NCBI GenBank assembly: GCA_020002185.1
Contig: CM034543.1
Location: forward strand, 25,907,462-25,971,461
DNA: 64,000 nt
Direction of reading: 5' to 3'
Origin: Paraescarpia echinospica
Lineage: Eukaryota > Annelida > Polychaeta > Sabellida > Siboglinidae
A model generated the notes under the pieces. That model was not told the DNA's origin and searched no databases. It worked only from the letters and a program-made list of their open reading frames with translations. Position numbers and translations under genes: made by a program. Numbering within the stretch: the stretch's first letter is position 1; each line of letters opens with the position of its first letter. This document shows positions 1-11,502 of this stretch, one piece after another.

Positions 1-72
1 CCCAGAGAATTAACTTTAGGTGGCAGGTGGACAAGGAAACCCTTTGGCTTATCGAGAGTCCAACCCTTTTAT

Positions 73-2790
73 CTACATATATCCAGCCCTTTTGAGGTAT
101 GTGTCGATTTTATTTTTAAACATATTCACACTACTAGCACCCATACAATCATCAGATAATCTGTTCCATTCATTCACAGTCCTTTGTGAAAAAGAGAACT
201 TTCTTCCGTCTAATCTACACTGCTCCTTCACTAATGTAACTTCATGTCCTCTACTCTTTCTATCTTTCTTAACTGAAAAAACATATTTATATTAATATTT
301 TCATAACCATTCAATATTTTAAACACTTCTATCTGATCTCCTCTCAATCTCCTGGTCTCTAGTGTTGTTAAACCACATTCTTTTAGGCGTTTTTCATAAC
401 TAAGATCCCTCAGATTTGATATCATTTTAGTCGCTCTCCTCTGTACTCTTTCTAGCATATCTATGTCCTTCTTGCGGTATGGCCTCCACGCTTGTATACA
501 ATATTCTAAATGAGGCCTAACTATTATTTTGTACATCGGTATTATTAGTTCTTTTTCTTTATATGCTATATTTCGCCTAATCAATCCAAGGATTTCATTT
601 CCTTTTGAAGCTGCAATTCCACACTGCTCTGAAACCTTCATGTCAGCACTAATTGTCAGCATTAAGTCTTTTTCTTTTACAGTAGTACTTAGTACAGTTC
701 CCCCCATTGTATATTCTACATATTAGTTCCCATGTCCTGTGTGAAGGCATTTACAATTCCCAAAATTGAACAACATTTGCCACTTTTCAGATCATTTGAT
801 CAACCTGTCAAGATCATCTTGTAAATGCTGTCTATCTCCATCACTTTTAATCCTTCTAAACACTTTTCTATCATCTGCAAATTTCAACACCTTGCTAGCT
901 ATATCATCGTCCAAATCGTTTCTATATATTAAGAATAATATAGGTCCCAGTACTGATCCCTGTGGAACCCCACTCAAAACTGATTTCCAGTTGGAAGCCT
1001 CCCCATCAACAACTACCCGTTGTCTTCTGTCAATCAGCCATTTTTCTATCCAGTTAATTATACCATTTCCTATGCCATGGGACTTTAATTTAAGCAGTAA
1101 TCTTTGATGTGGCACTTTGTCGAAAGCTTTTTGAAAATCTAAGTAGATGATATCTATTGGTGATCCATCATCTACCCACTTAGTGATATCTTCCAGAAAA
1201 CATAACATATTTGTTAAGCATGACCTCGCTTTTAGAAACCCGTGTTGAGATGGGTTTATCAAGTTATGTTTAACAAGAAAATCCACCATGTGATCTTTAA
1301 TTAGTCTTTCTAATAATTTACAAATCACCGATGTTAAACTAACTGGTCTATAATTATTTGACTTGTTTCTCGAACCTTTTTTAAATAACGGTATAATGTT
1401 TGCTTCTTTCCATTCTAAAGGAACCACCTCTTCTAATGACAAGTTGAAAACTGTTGCAAGCGATATGCTAATTTGTTCTACAATTTCCAATAGTAGTTTG
1501 GGCGGAATCCCATCCACTCCAGGTGATTTGTTATCCTTCATAGCCCTAATTTTCTTAGCTACCATTTCTGGGATTACAATTAACTGTCTTAAATAGTCTG
1601 ATTCTGCCCCCTTGAACTTAGCCTCTGGTATTGGCAGTGAACTCTGGTAAATACTGAACTAAAATACTCATTTAGGTCTTCTGCCATTAAGAATCCCTCT
1701 GATATTATATTTCCAGCACTATCTTCTAGAGGACCGACCTTATCCTGAACTTTCTGTTTGCTTCGAACATACGCATAAAAACTCTTGCTGTCATGTTTTA
1801 TATTACAAGCTAATTTATGTTCATAGCTTCTCTTTGAATTTCTAATTTCAGCTGTAGCTTGGTTTAGTGCTTCTTTATAAACGTTGTAGTCTTCGTCATT
1901 TCCAGTACGTCTATATGACTTCCACATCGTTTGTTTATACTTAATTTTTCTAATGGCTTCTTTCGATAAGTGTTTCTTTTTGGACCGTTTCCCGTGTTTT
2001 TTAAGGGAACAAATTTGACGATGATGCATTCAATTTCACTCTTTAAGATATTCCAGCATTATGGTGCTGTCTTATTCTTCAGTGTGTTATTCCAATCTAT
2101 CTTTGCTAAATATTTCCTTATGTCCTTATATTTTCCTTTGTGGAAATTTCTCCTGCACTGCTTTTTACTATTCCTTTCTGATTTTACTTTGATGGTAAAA
2201 TGTATCTGGTTGTGAACACTATTCCCCAGTGGCTCACATATCCTGACATTGTCAACTAATTCATTCTGTGAGGACAAAACTATGTCTAACACATTCTCTC
2301 CCCTGGTTGGTTCTAGCACATGTTGAGAAAGGAAACTACCTTGTACTAAAACTAAAAACTTGTGGTCCTCATTACCCATACTCTGTAGAGATTTCCATTT
2401 TATATGCCCATGGTTAAAACCCCCCATAATAACACAGTTCCGTTTACTCACTTCCCTTATAGCGTTTTATATTTTTTCATTCTCTTCTATGTTTATGTTT
2501 GGACTTCGATAAACTAATCCAACCGTTAACTTTGAGTTTCCTCAAGTCTGCTTCCCTGTCTAATTTTATTTCATAAGCCTGGATAGATTCTTTAATATAT
2601 AAAATAACTCCACTTCCCCTTCTTCCTATTCTATCTTTCCTAAACATTACATATCCTGTCAGTCCCAATTCGGCATCTGATATATCGGTGGTTGCCTATG
2701 ATTCGGTTATACCTATTATATGAGGGTCAATATCTTCTACCATAATGTTTAGTTCATTTCTTTTGTTTACTATACTCCTTGCATTTAAAC
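73..2790 (-). pseudogene. CR1 ORF2 (endonuclease-reverse transcriptase), copy A, broken
   Basis: Pieces of one polyprotein lie in at least four reading-frame blocks. The endonuclease is at about 2790-2059, a linker at 2029-1589, the RT core at 1565-792 and the C-terminal region at 707-73. RT motifs seen are YRPVSLTS, YLDFQKAFDKV, SGVPQGSVLGP and the catalytic FADD box. The thumb region reads RPHLEYCIQAW and ERVQRRATKM. A continuation in a shifted frame (GHEVTLVKEQCRLD to DTYLKRAGYM) ends at a stop at 73-75, so the true C-terminus lies past the first apparent stop at 231. The endonuclease is damaged: the MGDFNH motif reads MGGFNH and the SDH motif reads SVH. Each would destroy metal binding or catalysis, in line with known APE-type active sites. 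Confidence 0.9.
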
Positions 2791-2904
2791 AAACACATTT
2801 ATATCCAGCTTCAGAACATTTTCCAGACTGTTATTTGCTGAATTATTTTTGCTGTCTTTATCTATGCCTCCAGTTTCAGGCTTCTCTGCGAGTCCCCCCT
2901 ACGA

Positions 2905-3138
2905 ATTTAGTTTAAATAGATGCAACCTGTCCCACTGTCAACAGATCGCAGCAGATTCTCTGAGAATACTTCTGCCCCCTTTCCACTTAGATGGAGGCCT
3001 TCTCTCATGTACATATCTTCTCTCCCAACAAAGTACCCCCATAAATCTATGAATCCCACGCCCTCTTCTTCACACATCTGCTCAACTAGTGCGTTGATCG
3101 CCATCCTCTTATAGTTTCTGTATGTTGCCCCCCTTCCC
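2905..3138 (-). pseudogene. CR1 ORF1, C-terminal esterase fragment, copy A
   Basis: The last 75 or so residues of the SGNH/GDSL-like esterase domain typical of CR1 ORF1 are present, including GFIDLWGYFVGREDMYMREGLHLSG. The block V Asp-x-x-His of the family reads E-G-L-H here, but D-G-L-H in copy B, so the catalytic Asp is changed to Glu. The 5' end of the domain, including the GDS nucleophile block, was lost by truncation of the whole element near 3136. Confidence 0.85.
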
Positions 3139-4774
3139 CACAGCGCAACCGGTCGTGTATTTTCACCGTTATGCAACGATGTGTAATGGTCTACGACACA
3201 CCGGATGTCGAGTTAGACTCGTCCTTCGTTGTCGACAGAGATTTACAAACCTCGCGTGCTCATTTACTCGCGAATACGACTCCAGGTCCTTTTGTTCCGC
3301 GCCTATCGTCTTGCAGCAAATGAAAAAAAGCGTCGTTTTAATGAAACACGCGAGCGTTTCACGCGAACGCAACTCGAACGGCCTCTGATGTCTGCAGATC
3401 GAAATCAGAACCGTAATTTCGAAGTTCGCCCCAGGCATGTCTTTTGAGGACGTCGCCCAGTAATTTATGCGCCAGCGCGTGGCAGTTAAGCCTAGTGCGT
3501 GACATGTCTATCCGTGGTAACACTCCTTTGACACGTTATCCCAGCGACAATTCTGGCGGCGTCATTTCTGGGTCGTAGGCTTACCTTGTGCGCCGACAAG
3601 ATCACCATGCATAGAAACACGATGTAACATCTAGGCCGATTTTAGGTAGTACAGTAAAACTTGCCTTAGCAGACATCTGTCCATTACAACAACCTGTCTA
3701 CTACGGACACTCTTAATCTCCCGAATGACTCGTTTGCATTGTCCACTACCTGTCCATGGCGGTAACCTGGTCACAACGGACATATTGTGCAATCCCAACG
3801 ATGTTCACTGTAAAAAGGTTTTTATGTATGCCTATAACGAAGAGGCTGGGAACACTACAATATCCTCTTGAAAGTATTCCCATTATAAGCGTAGGCCACA
3901 AGCGTAATGCGGCATATTCGGTACTTACCATGTACCGTATATTGTTAATATTAGTAGGATAACAGGCCCGCGGCTGGGGATACAGTGGGCGTGTACATAC
4001 CCTCACATCCACCCAGCTGGCTCAAAAAAGTACCGTCACGGGAAAAATATTTACGAACGAGGTCTCAATTAAGGTGACTTTGGAGGTCTCAGGATTGTTG
4101 CAGTTGGGAGTCTCAGGGGCAGGCTCGTGACCAGAAGGGCTCAGTGGGTTCGTCCAAACCCCTATTTACGAGTCTCTTTAAAAAACGAACCACCACCGTT
4201 CGAAACCACACCCATTTTCCTGCTAATCCAACTACACGGCTGTCAGTGTTTACCGTAAGAGAAAAATGGAATCGAGTGGATTAGGAATAAGACGAAGAAG
4301 AAGGCGGGATCAAAAACTAAAAAGGGAAAGGGGACGACTGACTGGGTGTTTGTTTTAAGTCAGCTGTTGGAAAAGATGTTGTGTGGCCTACATGCGAGGA
4401 AATGTGGTACTGATATGCGTGGCCATTTAGATTGCTTATGGTGACACAGTCCCAAGAGAGATGGTGAAGGCAACGCTTAGACTGATGACGAGGAGCGAGT
4501 GGCGGAATGGTGGAAGCTATGCATAAGATAACAAAAGAAAGAGCAGCGTTGGTCCTGGGATATCGGATGAGTTTCAAGTTAACATCCGTTTGAAGAAAGG
4601 ATGTGCACTTAATCCGTAGATGCGGTCATCAAGCTGATGGAGTTGATCAGCACACAGATCAGCACGCAATATAGGAGTCCGTATATATACAGTCTTTTCG
4701 TTTTGAAATTGGGGAACGAAAAAAGCAAACAATGTTCGTTTTTCGTTTTCAGATTTGAAGTACGAAAAACTAAT
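3139..4774. other. Unassigned intergenic DNA
   Basis: I see no convincing gene. Open frames on both strands are under 113 codons, overlap each other and show no recognisable domain. The sequence tacagtaaaacttgccttagc at about 3649 resembles the terminal repeat of pogo/Tigger-type elements, but no matching right end was found. The GC level is higher here than in the flanking AT-rich DNA. Confidence 0.5.
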
Positions 4775-5489
4775 ACAATCTACTATTCGCGGTTCGGCTT
4801 GGCGGCAAAAGTTGGTGGTTTCGGCGGGACAATTCGGTCGCACTGGTGGCGTTTTAAAAACAAATTCGCTAAAATTGCATCGCCGACGAAGTGGTATCGC
4901 TACCGACGCGAGTACGGGCGAATATTGGTCGTTTCAGCGCCGTTATTTTATAAAAGGTTTCGACTATTAAATTAATTATACTCAAATTTCCGTAGTAAAC
5001 TACTTTATTAGTTATTATGTTTAGCAGAAATACATAATATAAAACCAGTATTTGAGATAGTACTATTATGAGAAAGTTTTGAAAATGTAAATAAAATTCC
5101 AAAATGACACATACGTTAGCATGTATGATCATCAAATAAGTAAATAGAGTTGATACTGTACGTTCACTTTCATTGCAAAATACTTAACAATAATTATCCT
5201 ACTTAAACTCACAATGCAACTTTAAATTTAAATATATGACTGGCAGTGAAGTGATACGCAATATCCAGAGTTACTCATTTCTAGTTCGGTAGTATTATTT
5301 TTAAAAAGTAATCTACCGTTTCGCAAGTAATAGGTTATTTCTAATTTGTTAACGTTTTATGTTGATGTGCTACCCCGTTTTCTCCAAAATATTAGAAAGA
5401 TTAAAGTATAATTGGCTGTTAAATTTGTTAATAATCGTAATATTCTCTACAAATATAAGTTTTGGTTTTCGATTAAAAAAATAATAATT

Positions 5490-5576
5490 GTGTATGTGTG
5501 TGTGTGTGTGAGTGTGGTGCGTGCGTGGGCGCGTGCGAGCATGCGCGCGCGTGTATGTGTTTTTATTTGTGTGTAC
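5490..5576. repeat. TG-rich imperfect microsatellite
   Basis: Alternating purine-pyrimidine run of TG, GC and TGCG units inside the inverted repeat. Low complexity with Z-DNA-type alternation; no gene. Confidence 0.8.
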
Positions 5577-5753
5577 AGTGTATTGTAAAATGTCACAACA
5601 TAATTGATTTTATATTTTATTTGACTACTCGGATGGAATAGTACATGGTCACCCAGATGGTGGGGTTACAATAATGTGGAATGACACAGAAATAAAACGA
5701 ACATATACCAAACCACTTCATCTAAGTTTTGATGGTGTGGAAGTTAGACAAGG

Positions 5754-5861
<108 letters not shown>

Positions 5862-6350
5862 TCTGGATTATAGTTAGACGCTAGTGGCGTGAATTTTTTT
5901 GAAAACGAAGCTGATATTTGTACAGAAAATGCTACAAATTAGGGGTAACCATTACTTGCGACATTGTACATGATTGTTTATAATAATACTATCAAAATAG
6001 AAATGAGGTGCTAATTATATCTTGCACTAGAGTCACTTTTTGTGAATTTAAAGTTGCATTGTCTCAAATACTAGTTTTCTGTGATGTATTTCTGTTAAAC
6101 ATAATAATTAAAAAAGTAGTTTACCACGGATATTTAATATAATTAATTTAGTACTCGAAACTTTAAAATAAACCACGGCGCCGAAACGTCCAATATTCGC
6201 CCGTACTTGTCGCGCCGGCAACGATGCAATTTCGGCGACGATGTAATTTCAGTGAATTTGTTTTTAAAATGCCGCCATTGCGACCGAATTGTCCCGCCAC
6301 CAACTTTTGCCTCCTAGCCGAAGTGGTAAGGCAGCCGAAGCTTCCTATGT

Positions 6351-8560
6351 ACACAAACGAAAAACGAGTGGCGCTGAATCACGGGACCTACCGTTATTTA
6401 CTAAACCGTTTGAAAACTACATAGAGAAAATAGGAAAACTAAAACTAAAATATCGATCAAACCCTTTTCCCATTTCCACTTTTGCAAAATAAAAATAGAT
6501 AAACGATAAAACGGTAAATCAACCGTTTTCCTATTTCGTGCGGCGTTATTACGCATGCGCAATGGAAGTGGGCGTTTCGCAACGGTTACAAATTACCCGT
6601 AATCCTAATCCACCGTGCGCGACGCTGTACGAAAATGGCCTCGCCGCAGGGAATCTGGACTGGCCACTAACAAAGTAACCCTTGGACTCCACCAGTGACA
6701 GTGTCTTAGGCTTAGCTTTCATGGGTCAAACGTAATCCATCCAGTGAAGTGTCTGCTGTGTTATGAATTCATGAGACGTGAAATTGAGTCACCCCACGGC
6801 CGTTATGCGTGGAAGAAATGCTCTATTAGTCCTCCAAAAAGTTACAGCTAGGTGAAATACACACGTGTACCAACTTAAATTAACAATTTTATAAGAAATA
6901 CACTTTGGCTTAAAAAACTTCAAGCCACACAGAAAACATTTTGATTTGTTTCGCACTAACCGCTACCGTACTGATTCCGCTTCTACGCCTAAAGAATATA
7001 CCAGTCACTACCGAATTAACAACCGACTAAAACTGTCATCATATCGACATAGACGGGTTCAAGTATTACAGGCAAATCAATTGTATGACTGTTTTTAGTA
7101 CCCGGATAATTCAGGACACCTTCTTTTTGGCACCAGCAATTTCAGACACGTAATACAATAAGCACATCTCTGTACAGAACTAACGTACATGTACACCCTG
7201 TACTTAGCTTTCACCAGAACAGCTTATTTACATGCTTATTGTAAGCATAATTATACAGCTTCAGGGATCAGACCAATCTGATCTGTCAGGTATGTGGTAT
7301 TTCATGACGTATGTATGACGTATGTATGACGTATGCGTACGTAGCCGTACCTCACTTCTATAATAGTGTATTTTTTATAGAATTCTCACATGCGGTGAAA
7401 CGATGACAACTGCGATGTCAGGGGTGTATCACGTATTGGACAACATGTGGGGGGCCCTGTGCGTGTAAAATTACCTTGTTTGATTTTTAATCAACGAATA
7501 ATTTCGCACTATCCTAACCACCATAAAGCTGAGCTCCGGAAATACTAGCGCTAACCAACAGTATCGTGAAACAATATTAAATTGAACGCAGCATGTATTT
7601 ATTAATACAATAATATCCTAACAAAAATAACATGGTTTGAAACAACGTAATCCATGACCAACGGACATAAACAGTAAATGTCACAGTGTGGAGAAAAACC
7701 GGACTAAGCGGTAACAAGGCATTGTGATTCTTCTTAATGTTTTACCTGCGTTTAATGTGGCATGCGCATACATAAAGTATAATTCATTTTTAATTAATTC
7801 TTCTACAGAAGTAACACCCACACAAGTCCAGCCTACCTGCCCGACCATCCTCGCTGCGGCACTTGGGACATTGCGGGTTGGTGGCCCACCAGATGGTCAA
7901 ACTGTACTTACATCCATTTTGCGACTGGCAGCAACATATATATTTATTTAAATAGTGCTGGAAGCTACTAAGGTGTATCTATCTTGAAAACAAATAAGAC
8001 AGGTGGGCGTGAAAAACCCAAGTTTATATATAATCGCCAATTAATTTGTGACTGGAGGTGGTCCTACGCATATAACGCACATTTTCCTGTGATTACGCTG
8101 TCCTGTTGCTGTTTAAAAAATGGAAGTTTGCAAGTGTATCACATTTAAAATGATAGCTACGCAATCCTAAAATGTGTCCAATTGGTAACAATCGTGACTT
8201 TTGTCTCTCACAACATGAATCATAAAATCAGGCTAATGATAATTTCACCCTAGATTGATCTCACTGAGACCTTTCAGGACATATTTGTAAGTTCGCTCGC
8301 CTTGTTAAATTTTAAAATGGGACAAAGTGGGCGCAAGGAGCCCAAAACGGCCAAAATGACATGTCCAATTGACGTTTCCAAAGTTAGAAGCACTACCATA
8401 CAACATTTTCATAGTGCAAATGAAGTATGCTTTGAAAATGTACAAAAACAAAAATCATGTTTAAGAATGACAAAAACGACAGTGTATTTACTATAAAGAC
8501 CACTTGTTGCGTGTCCAATGTCATCGATACTGATTGGTTCACTACATTAATTAATTTTGG
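6351..8560. other. Unassigned AT-rich intergenic DNA
   Basis: No gene or mobile element was recognised. A short direct repeat of the motif tatgacgtatg occurs three to four times at about 7303-7336. Open frames are short and carry no domain signature. Confidence 0.5.
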
Positions 8561-8576
8561 TTATTGTTGGGTATTT

Positions 8577-8685
8577 TGACATGTATGCTTTTGCATCGCC
8601 TTAATAGACATTTTGGTATATCTGGCACGGCTCTTCAGTGGTTTAGTTCATATTTTTCAGAGAGATACCAAAGCATAACATATCT
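8577..8685 (+). pseudogene. Reverse-transcriptase relic (L2/Jockey-like thumb region)
   Basis: About 36 codons on the plus strand read LLHRLNRHFGISGTALQWF followed by SSYFSERYQS. This is the stretch after the first catalytic Asp motif in many L2, CR1 and Jockey-type reverse transcriptases (LL.RL..HFGISGTAL.WF.SYL..R.Q.V). It is on the opposite strand to, and diverged from, the CR1 copies of this window, so it belongs to another element. Homology stops where the AT run and repeat array begin near 8700. Confidence 0.75.
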
Positions 8686-8764
8686 GGCTCACTGTCTTGT
8701 CCAGAACATCTTCCATCTATTAATATATATATATATATATATAATTATTACAGTTATTAAATAT

Positions 8765-8781
8765 CCCGCGCCATGCACGGG
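8765..8781. repeat. Short GC hairpin at the h1 edge
   Basis: The 17-mer cccgcgccatgcacggg folds as a 7-bp stem with a 3-base loop. The equivalents at 15563-15579 and 26321-26337 read cccgtgcatagcgcggg. This is a GC-rich hairpin in very AT-rich surroundings, sitting next to a TA run each time. It may mark a true module or element end. Confidence 0.7.
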
Positions 8782-9034
8782 ATGTTAATGTATATATGAA
8801 CATCTAACGCCTACCATTACTACAATAAACCAACTAGAAACCCAAACAAATAGTACTGGTAGGTTTACGCACTTTACCCTTAACCCCGTCGAACTTGCAA
8901 CAATCTTCAACATTACCCCCCGAACCGCTAAAAATACCCCACACCCTGTCTTGCGAAGTTGCGATTTCATGTCTGACGTCAACGAATTGTTGAAGATCTG
9001 GCTCCGATTAAACCCCCATATTCTCACGGCCATA

Positions 9035-9086
9035 CAATATTTATAATTACCGGTATATATATATATACCGGTAATTATAAATATTG
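9035..9086. repeat. Perfect 52-bp palindrome centred on (TA)n
   Basis: The left half, caatatttataattaccgg followed by TA units, is the exact reverse complement of the right half about the point 9060/9061. The symmetry continues imperfectly outward through the ctcacg/cgtgag block. It is the prototype of the hairpins at 13183-13283, 15165-15300 and 25967-26055. Confidence 0.95.
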
Positions 9087-9261
9087 CATGAGCGTGAGAA
9101 TGTATAGGTGATAAAATATAAAGTGATACGCTGCCCATTGACAACTGGCAGAGCTGATTCGTGGTAACACGTTCGCGATTTTCAAATGGCACTAACGCGA
9201 AAACTATTACAAATTTGTATGAACATTCAGTCTGTAGATGTAATTATTATACGATAATATG

Positions 9262-10617
9262 AAAACATTAAAATTCCGCTGTTGCAACTGCACAAACAAT
9301 ATGGCGGGGAACACTTATTATTTGTACTAGTTAAAAAGAGGTCAAAGTTATGCAGTGGACTGGGTTCAATTGGAAGATAACCCACTACGCCGGACCTCCG
9401 ACAACAATTGCTTCAAAAATTGTATAGAAATTATGCAGCAACTGTACTGGTGGAAATGAGGTGTTTCATTCCTATATTTGCATTCAGAATAATACTAAAA
9501 CATAACCGTTCTCAAATAAGATTTCAACATGATAACATGTCCAGTAAGGTGCTCTCAAACATGTCTTCAAAATTAATTCACATTTCTTCATCGCCGAATT
9601 GAGTTTCTGTAATTTATGAAAGTCCGTCATGTAAGTTAATCCAATGGGGTCACGCTTCAAAGCGTAGCCGACAAGCCTTGACTACCGACGACTGCGGCAA
9701 CAAGGAAGCAACTGTAACTTCGGTATATATGCTACTACGATGCAGTCTCTGTTAAAGTACATTGCTAGTGCTTCTGGCCACAAATAGTGCGTTAATTATG
9801 TAATGTTAGCAGTGACATTCACGACCAAATCAAATTTCACATAAGCATGGACAGGTCCAGACCCTGAATGATAAAAATCTAAGGGTAGGCCTAATAAAAG
9901 GGTGCACAGTTTTCCCGAACGACAACAGGTGGCAGGACGTACACGTATCGTATATAATATTTATATATTATTATTGTGTATGTCTATATGCGCATATTAG
10001 CCGGAGCCCGATCTTCATGACATCGCAATTCGCAAAACGAAGGGTTGGCATTGTTGGCGATATTTTTCGCAATTTGCGAAATAGTGTTGGAGATTTGTCC
10101 AGGTACGTCGGGGGTGTGTGGGTAAGTGTTGGAGATTTAGCGGTTCGAGGGGCGGTTTGTGGGGATCAACCACGAGATGTTGCAACTGCAGGTTGGACGT
10201 TATGTACAACTCGGTTGACGGGAAGGGGTGTGGTTGCGTTATGTACAAATCGGTTGACGGGATGGGATGTGGTTACGTTATGTACAACTCGGTTGACGGG
10301 ATGGGATGTGGTTACGTTATGTACAACTGGGTTGACGAGATGGAGTGTGGTTACGTTATGTACAACTCGGTTGACGGGATGGGGTGTAGTTACGTTATGT
10401 ACAACTCGGTTCACGGGATGGAGTGTGGTTACGTTATGTACAACTCGGTTGACCGGATGGGTGTGGTTACGTTATGTACAACTCGGTTGACGGGATGGGG
10501 TGTGGTTACGTTATGTACAACTCGGTTGACGGGATGGGGTGTGGTTATGTTATGTACAACTCGGTTGATCGGGCTCCGGCTAATATGCGTATATATACAT
10601 ACACAATAATAATATAT

Positions 10618-10648
<31 letters not shown>

Positions 10649-11371
10649 TATATATATATCCTATATAATACGTGTACGTCCTGCCACCTGGTGTCGTTCG
10701 GGAAACTGTGCACCTTTTTATTAGGCCAACCCTTAGCTTTATATAATTCAGGTTCTGGATCTGTCCATAATTATGTGAAATTTGATTTGTTCGTGAATGT
10801 CACTGCCAACATTACATACTTAACGCACTTTTTGTGGCCAGAAGCACTAGCAATGTACTTTAACAGAGACTGCATCGTAGTAGCATTTATACCGAAGTTA
10901 CAGTTGCTTCCTTGTTTGCACAGTCGGTAGTCAAAGGCTGCGGTTTGACGCGTGACCCCATTGAGTTAACTTACATGACGGACTTTCATAAATTACAGAA
11001 ACTCAATTCGGCGATGAAGAAATGTTAATTAATTTTGAAGACATGTTTGAGAGCCCTTTACTGGACATGTTATCATGCTGAAATCTTATTGGATAACGGT
11101 TATGATTCAGCATTATATTAAATGCAAATATAGGAATGAAACACCTCATTTCCACCACTTCATTCAATTCATGATTTATATACAAAGGTTTGACGCAGTT
11201 ATTACCGGAGGTCCGGCGTAGTGGGTTATCTTCCAATTCAACTCAATCCACTGCATAACTTTGACCTCTTTTTAAGTAGTACAAATAATAAGTGTTCCCC
11301 GCCCCGCCGATGAGGGGCCTCGATATTTCATATTGTTTGTGCAGTTGAAACAGCGGAACTTTATTGTTTTT
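9262..11371. repeat. 2.1 kb near-palindrome (inverted array units around a minisatellite)
   Basis: The left arm 9262-10013 and right arm 10567-11371 are reverse complements over 750-800 bp. Matching landmarks are gccggagcccgatc (10000-10013) with gatcgggctccggc (10567-10580), the tggcaggacgta / tacgtcctgcca pair, and the ctgcacaaacaat / attgtttgtgcag pair at the outer ends. The 553-bp centre holds a 39-bp minisatellite. Right of 11371 the unit breaks off into an AT hairpin fragment, whereas the left arm continues into modules g and h1. Confidence 0.88.
10190..10575. repeat. 39-bp minisatellite, about 10 units
   Basis: The unit contains gttatgtacaactcggttga followed by cgggatggggtgtggttac. 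Because 39 is a multiple of 3, all frames stay open on both strands and translate as 13-residue repeats, so the open frames here are not evidence for a gene. Single-copy, reverse-complement versions of the unit core (gtcaaccgagttgtat) occur in the same repeat family at about 17323 and 28061. Confidence 0.95.
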
Positions 11372-11394
11372 TCTAATTTTAGTGTAAATATTGC

Positions 11395-11443
11395 ATATTG
11401 GTATATATATATGTATATATATATATGTATATATATGCATATA

Positions 11444-11475
<32 letters not shown>

Positions 11476-11477
11476 GG
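11395..11477. repeat. (TA/TATG)n microsatellite
   Basis: TA runs with TATG interruptions abut the half-hairpin taaatattgcatattgg. They are followed at 11477-11502 by an inverted fragment of the module (a) edge (ggtcttctgtcatcgcc). Confidence 0.9.
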
Positions 11478-11502
11478 TCTTCTGTCATCGCCATTTATAC
11501 AT

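Larger units (their letters stand above)
1..3138 (-). mobile_element. CR1-clade non-LTR retrotransposon, copy A, 5'-truncated
   Basis: The minus strand carries, in order, the end of an ORF1 esterase domain, an APE-type endonuclease, a reverse transcriptase and a short 3' UTR. It aligns by eye with copy B (17775-22758) with only a few differences per 100 bases. Homology to copy B stops abruptly near 3136, just after a shared run of C on the plus strand, in the middle of ORF1. This is the 5' truncation expected from target-primed reverse transcription that stopped early. The 3' tail would lie just left of base 1, so the window edge cuts it off. Many frameshifts make it non-functional. CR1 assignment comes from the ORF1 esterase, the RT motifs and the C-terminal HLEYC and RVQRRATKMI-type block. 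Confidence 0.93.
8740..10013 (-). repeat. Array unit 1, inverted, modules h1 to a
   Basis: This is a complete unit read on the minus strand: the (a) module near 9905-9940 through (g) near 9120-9250 and both halves of h1 down to the hairpin cccgcgccatgcacggg at 8765-8781. It forms the left arm of the 2.1 kb near-palindrome with 10567-11371. A 135-codon frame at 8785-9192 recurs in other h1 copies only because the repeat recurs. Confidence 0.85.

Noticed and set aside
3649..3672. pogo/Tigger-like terminal repeat
   Set aside because: Only one end resembles it. No partner end, TA duplication or transposase was found nearby.
10190..10575. CRISPR-like array
   Set aside because: The units are contiguous with no unique spacers, and the DNA is animal. 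The same applies to the 66-bp and 18-bp arrays.
10017..10638. Repeat-protein genes with 13-residue repeats on both strands
   Set aside because: The 39-bp minisatellite unit is divisible by 3, so frames stay open by arithmetic on both strands. No start context or domain.
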